DNA of 64,000 nt from Kosakonia sp. H02. Its GTDB lineage: Bacteria > Pseudomonadota > Gammaproteobacteria > Enterobacterales > Enterobacteriaceae. Below the pieces are notes generated by a model. The model was not told where the DNA came from and did not search any database. It was given only the letters and a program-made list of their open reading frames with translations. Position 1 is the first letter of the stretch. The number at the start of each line of letters is the position of its first letter. Location of the stretch: NCBI GenBank assembly GCA_030704225.1, contig CP131915.1, positions 3,720,001 to 3,784,000 on the forward strand. Reading direction: 5' to 3'. Shown one piece after another: positions 60,194 through 64,000 of the stretch. The translations under genes were made by a program, and so were the position numbers.

Positions 60194-61705
60194 TCAAAAC
60201 ATCATGGTGATCCACGGATAACCAATCAACAGCAGGGCGGCCAGGAAGATAGCACCGAAGATGGTGCCCAGACGCCAGTAGTCTTTCGTTGGCAGATAGC
60301 CGCTGCCGTAGTAAATCGGGCTTGGGCCAGTACCGTATGGGGTGATGATGCCCATCACGCCGAGGGAGGTACACAGAACCAGGACAACCACTTCCATATT
60401 GATGCCAGGGATAGTGGCCGCGATGGTCAGCATGGCTGGCAACAGCGCGGTGGTGTGCGCGGTGGTGCTGGCAAACAGATAGTGCAGCAGGTAGAACGCC
60501 AGCAGCAGGGCGATAGTCGCCATCCCCGGAGAAATACCGCTCATCAGCAGGCCGCCTTCTTTACCCAGCCAGGCGATAAAGCCGGTGGAGGAGAGGCCAT
60601 CAGCCAGTGCCACTAAGGTGGCGAACCAGACGAAGGTGTTCCACGCCGGTTTGTTGCTGGTAATGTCGTTCCAGGTCAGCACGCCGGTCCACAGCATCAG
60701 TACCACAACCAACAGGGCAGCCAGTGCCGGTTCAATAAAGTCGGCAGCGAAGATCCACATCAGCAGCGCACAGCAGACAAACACCAGCAGCAGGATTTCA
60801 TTGCGGGACATTTTGCCCAGTTTTTCCAGCTCGCGGCTCGCCCACAGCGGCACTTCATCATTCACTTTGACTTCTGGCGGGTAGAACAGGTAAGCCAGCA
60901 GCGGCATCGTCAGAATCAACAACACGCCCAGCGGCAGGAAGGCGATAAACCAGGTCCCCCAGGAGATGTTAATCCCGACGATGCTTTTCACCAGCGCCAG
61001 CGCCAGCAGGTTAGGTGCCAGAGCGGAGAGGAACATTGAACTGGTGATACAGGCGGCGGTAATGGCAACCCACATCAGATAAGAACCAATACGGCGCGCA
61101 CTCGGATCGTTAGGTTTAGAGCCGTAAAGCGGCGGCAGGTTAGCGATAATCGGGTAGATGGTCCCGCCGCTACGCGCGGTGTTAGACGGCGTGAACGGTG
61201 CCAGCAGCAGATCGGCGAAGGTAATGGCGTAACCCAGCGTCAGGCTGCGACGGCCAAGGTATTTCACCAGAATCAGCGCCAGGCGGCGGCCGAACTGCGT
61301 CTTATCGTAACCGGCGGCAAACATAAACGCGCCGAAGATAAGCCAGACGGTTGAGTTACCGAAACCGCTGACTGCCCATTTGAAAGACTGGCCTGCCAGC
61401 TTAAATTTCGGGTCCGCCAGTTGATCGGGGCTAAACAGCACCCATTGGCTGCACAGCGCAATGATTACGACACCGGTCAAGCCGATAACTGCACCCGGCA
61501 ACGGTTCGAAGATCAGGCCGACAATCACACCGACGAAGATAGCGAAATAGTGCCAGGCGTAAGGCGGTAAACCTTCCGGCACAGGGACAAACAGCAGTAG
61601 TACAGCCACGATAATCGGTAGTGCCATCATTATCAGGCGGTTTTTATTTCCGGCCTTTGCACTGTCTGCATTGGCAGAGGGTGGTGTTGTTGTTTTCTCG
61701 TTCAT
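60194..61705 (-). CDS. DASS-family C4-dicarboxylate/tricarboxylate antiporter
   Basis: About 503 aa with 12-14 membrane segments. It is a member of the divalent anion:sodium symporter group close to TtdT and CitT: YFAIFVGVIVGLIFEPLPGA, PFTPSNTARSGGTIYPI (first SNT motif) and the C-terminal LGVMGIITPYGTGPSPIYYG then SGYLPTKDYWRLG. TtdT and CitT exchange tartrate or citrate for succinate without sodium, so an antiport role during fermentation is likely here. ATGs at 61705 and 61714 are both possible starts; neither has a strong ribosome site. It is followed by fumB, with a hairpin between. Confidence 0.88.
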   Translation of the reverse strand: MNEKTTTPPSANADSAKAGNKNRLIMMALPIIVAVLLLFVPVPEGLPPYAWHYFAIFVGVIVGLIFEPLPGAVIGLTGVVIIALCSQWVLFSPDQLADPKFKLAGQSFKWAVSGFGNSTVWLIFGAFMFAAGYDKTQFGRRLALILVKYLGRRSLTLGYAITFADLLLAPFTPSNTARSGGTIYPIIANLPPLYGSKPNDPSARRIGSYLMWVAITAACITSSMFLSALAPNLLALALVKSIVGINISWGTWFIAFLPLGVLLILTMPLLAYLFYPPEVKVNDEVPLWASRELEKLGKMSRNEILLLVFVCCALLMWIFAADFIEPALAALLVVVLMLWTGVLTWNDITSNKPAWNTFVWFATLVALADGLSSTGFIAWLGKEGGLLMSGISPGMATIALLLAFYLLHYLFASTTAHTTALLPAMLTIAATIPGINMEVVVLVLCTSLGVMGIITPYGTGPSPIYYGSGYLPTKDYWRLGTIFGAIFLAALLLIGYPWITMMF

Positions 61706-61899
61706 AGTGAGCATCTACAAGTAGTTAAAAATTCGGATATGCAACGGAATAGATTTGCGATTTATTTAGTTTCAAAAGTTAATTTAGTTATTAATGTCGC
61801 GCTTTCTTATTCCGTTTGCGGTTACTTAACGCAACTTTTACGGCGATAAATAAAGAAACTGAGTGTTTTTATATATTGCTCTTCCACTACAGAATACTC

Positions 61900-61913
61900 T
61901 TGATTGAGATCAA
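61900..61913. promoter_or_regulatory. FNR-binding site in the divergent intergenic region
   Basis: TTGATTGAGATCAA is a perfect match to the FNR consensus TTGAT-N4-ATCAA. It lies 195 bp upstream of the antiporter start and 428 bp upstream of the flavoprotein start. The whole 62x-bp intergenic region (61715-62340) is AT-rich and has no gene. FNR is the anaerobic activator, so oxygen control of the antiporter-fumB operon and perhaps the reductase is predicted. Confidence 0.8.
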
Positions 61914-62340
61914 GAAAAAGAAAAGAGCACTGCTTTTTTTAATATAGTGAATACCCACAATGAATTATGTGGGTAATTTCACAAAATGAACCGAAATGTT
62001 AAAAAATGGTGCTGATAAAAACTCTCATTTCGCCGATTATTTTTGTTAACTATCTGATAAATAGTATTTTTATTCGTATAAGTAAAAACTTAAGCCATAA
62101 AGCGAAGTGATCACAATGTTACCGGTAATTAAATACCTGTAAATATAATATTTAAAAATGATAATACAGTGGAGGTAGTGCTGTTATTGGAGTGGTTAAA
62201 TAGTTTTATAACTAACGTAATTAATTTAGTAAATAGAATTCGCGGTATATTAAATACACGACGCCAGGATTAAAAAACAAAACGAAAAATAAATCCGTCA
62301 CCGAATTCAAAGTTTTCAATTTTAGATGTGGAGTTTAATT

Positions 62341-64000
62341 ATGACCAGCAACGAACGCATTCTCAGCCCTTTCACCTTGCCGAATGGCGCGGAACTGAAA
62401 AACCGTTTGTTAATGGCACCCATGACCACCTGCACAGGTTATTTCGACGGTACCGTCAGCAGCGAGCTGGTGGAGTATTATCGTGCCCGCGCAGGTAGCA
62501 TTGGCACCATTATTGTTGAGTGCTGTTTTGTCGATGACCTCGGGTTAGCCTTCCCGGGCGCCATTGGTATTGATAACGACGATAAAATCGCCGGGCTGGC
62601 AAAAATCGCTGCCGCCATTCAGGGCGAAGGATCGAAAGCGGTTCTGCAAATTTATCACGGCGGCCGTATGGTGGAGCCGAAGCTGATTGGTGGCCGCACG
62701 CCGATTGCGCCGAGCGCGATTGCCGCGCCGCGTGAAGGGGCGGCTATGCCGGTGGCGATGACCACCGCTGACGTAGAAGCCATGATCGGCAAGTTCGGCG
62801 AAGCCGTTCGCCGCGCTATTCAGGCCGGTTTCGACGGTGTCGAAATTCACGGCGCTAATACTTACCTGATCCAGCAATTTTTCTCCCCCAACTCCAACCA
62901 GCGTGATGATGAGTGGGGCGGCAGCCGCGATAACCGCGCGAAGTTCCCGCTGGCGGTGCTGGATATCACCCATAAAATGGCGCGTCAGTACGCTGACGAC
63001 GCGTTTATCATCGGTTACCGTTTCTCACCGGAAGAGCTGGAAGTGCCCGGCATCCGTTTCGACGACACGATGTTCTTGCTGGAAAAACTGGCGGCTCGCG
63101 GTGTGGACTATCTGCACTTCTCCCTCGGTGCGTCGTTGCGCTCGTCCATTAATGACACCACCGACCCAGCGCCGTTGATTAATAAATATTGTGCCATGCG
63201 CTCCGAAACGCTGGCGCAGGTTCCAATCATGGGCGTGGGCGGCATCGTTAATGCCGCTGATGCCGAAGAAGGCCTGGATCATGGCTACGACCTGATTGCC
63301 GTTGGTCGTGCCTGCATTGCCTACCCGGACTGGGCGGCGCGTATCGCCAATGGCGAAAATCTGGAGCTGTTTATCGACAGCACCCAGCGTGAAGCGCTGC
63401 ACATCCCCGAACCGCTGTGGCACTTCTCACTGGTAGAAGCCATGATCCGCGATATGAGCATGGGTGAAGCGAAATTCAAACCGGGGATGTTCGTCGAAAC
63501 GGTACAGGACGACAGCAATGAACTGGTGATTAACGTTAGCCTGGAAACCGATCGCATTGCCGATATCGCCCTGGCGTCTGGCCCGGCTGATAACGTTGAG
63601 TTTACCAGCAGCTTTGCCGAGATCCGCGGGCGCATTCTGGATGCGAACTCCCCGCATGTTGATGCCATCTCGGGGGCTACCAGCCAGAGCGAAGCGGTGA
63701 AAAAAGCCGTTTCCAAAGCGATGGTGAAATCGAGCAAAGCGCGAGTGGCAGAAGAGGGCGGCGATACCAGCGCGCCGAAAAATTACGATGTGGTGGTAGT
63801 CGGCAGCGGCGGCGCCGGTCTGGCGGCGGCTATTCAGGCTCATGACGAAGGTGCCAGCGTACTGATTGTTGAAAAAATGCCGTCCATCGGTGGTAACACC
63901 ATTAAAGCGTCTGCCGGTATGAACGCGGCAGAAACCCGCTTCCAGCGCGTGAAAGGTATTCAGGACAGTAAAGAGCTGTTTTATGCCGAAACCCTGAAAG
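62341..64000 (+). CDS. Multidomain flavin-dependent fumarate reductase (3' end outside window)
   Basis: The open frame runs from the ATG at 62341 (GGAG eight bases upstream) to the window edge, 553 codons so far. Residues 1-350 are an old-yellow-enzyme domain (FTLPNGAELKNRLLMAPMTT, then VEIHGANTYLIQQFFSPNSN, GVGGIVNAADAEEGL). Residues about 375-465 are an FMN_bind domain with the flavinylation motif DAISGATS, where FMN is joined to the Thr/Ser by ApbE. From about residue 480 an FAD_binding_2 domain begins (YDVVVVGSGGAGLAAAIQA). This three-domain order is that of the soluble NADH:fumarate reductase described in Klebsiella pneumoniae. An apbE gene would be expected just beyond the window. It lies opposite a dicarboxylate antiporter and fumarase. 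Confidence 0.88.
   Translation, partial: MTSNERILSPFTLPNGAELKNRLLMAPMTTCTGYFDGTVSSELVEYYRARAGSIGTIIVECCFVDDLGLAFPGAIGIDNDDKIAGLAKIAAAIQGEGSKAVLQIYHGGRMVEPKLIGGRTPIAPSAIAAPREGAAMPVAMTTADVEAMIGKFGEAVRRAIQAGFDGVEIHGANTYLIQQFFSPNSNQRDDEWGGSRDNRAKFPLAVLDITHKMARQYADDAFIIGYRFSPEELEVPGIRFDDTMFLLEKLAARGVDYLHFSLGASLRSSINDTTDPAPLINKYCAMRSETLAQVPIMGVGGIVNAADAEEGLDHGYDLIAVGRACIAYPDWAARIANGENLELFIDSTQREALHIPEPLWHFSLVEAMIRDMSMGEAKFKPGMFVETVQDDSNELVINVSLETDRIADIALASGPADNVEFTSSFAEIRGRILDANSPHVDAISGATSQSEAVKKAVSKAMVKSSKARVAEEGGDTSAPKNYDVVVVGSGGAGLAAAIQAHDEGASVLIVEKMPSIGGNTIKASAGMNAAETRFQRVKGIQDSKELFYAETLK

Overview
The window comes from a chromosome of the family Enterobacteriaceae. Gene content and protein similarity point to a flagellated relative of Kosakonia, Enterobacter or Klebsiella. 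The backbone order yqaE, alaE, ygaC, ygaM, nrdHIEF, proVWX, ygaY, mprA, emrAB, luxS, gshA, yqaA, yqaB is the order I remember from Escherichia coli. The species is an inference; no rRNA or complete tRNA gene is present.

Layout. 1-6500: flagellar rod/hook operon flgBCDEFGH on the minus strand, divergent from flgA-flgM-flgN. 7294-8943: an SgrR/YbaE-type regulator. 9162-12141: a four-gene envelope redox operon of peroxiredoxin, DsbD/ScsB-like reductase, ECF sigma factor and NrsF-type anti-sigma. 12142-16149: a ferric/AfuABC-type ABC importer. 16396-19056: an orphan vgrG with a small membrane-protein gene. 19264-22897: phnC-phnD-phnE1-phnE2 behind a PHO box. 22905-28192: a tight seven-gene operon encoding a polar amino acid ABC importer, a deacylase, a PLP dehydratase and a RidA protein. 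It faces a GntR/FadR-family regulator, and strong palindromic operators lie between them. 29283-33675: ygaP, a Dcm-type methylase, a chemoreceptor, yqaE and a 59-aa protein. 34108-53610: the conserved backbone, with a ygaZ relic, an extra lipoprotein/FKBP pair between emrB and luxS, and the sRNA MicA between luxS and gshA.

At 53729 the backbone breaks. The last 19 nt of a tRNA-Arg gene are present and the rest of the tRNA is missing. This is what the far end of an island integrated into the argQ-type tRNA next to yqaB would look like. Beyond it lies a 5'-truncated vgrG, then a type VI secretion cargo module: a DUF1795 (Eag) chaperone with an extra domain, a PAAR effector built like the Pseudomonas NADase effector Tse6, and four small immunity-like genes. 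Three of these share one domain, and in one of them it is fused to a Tsi6-like domain. A leftover toxin 3' end sits in front of that fusion gene, with the same 8-nt stop/start overlap as the intact toxin/immunity junction. This shows how the locus gained successive toxin/immunity pairs and is the most interesting part of the window.

58492-64000: an anaerobic C4-dicarboxylate set of class I fumarase, DASS antiporter and, divergently, a large flavoprotein. That protein has an old-yellow-enzyme domain, an FMN-binding domain and the start of an FAD domain, and resembles the soluble NADH:fumarate reductase described in Klebsiella. A perfect FNR site lies in the shared intergenic region.
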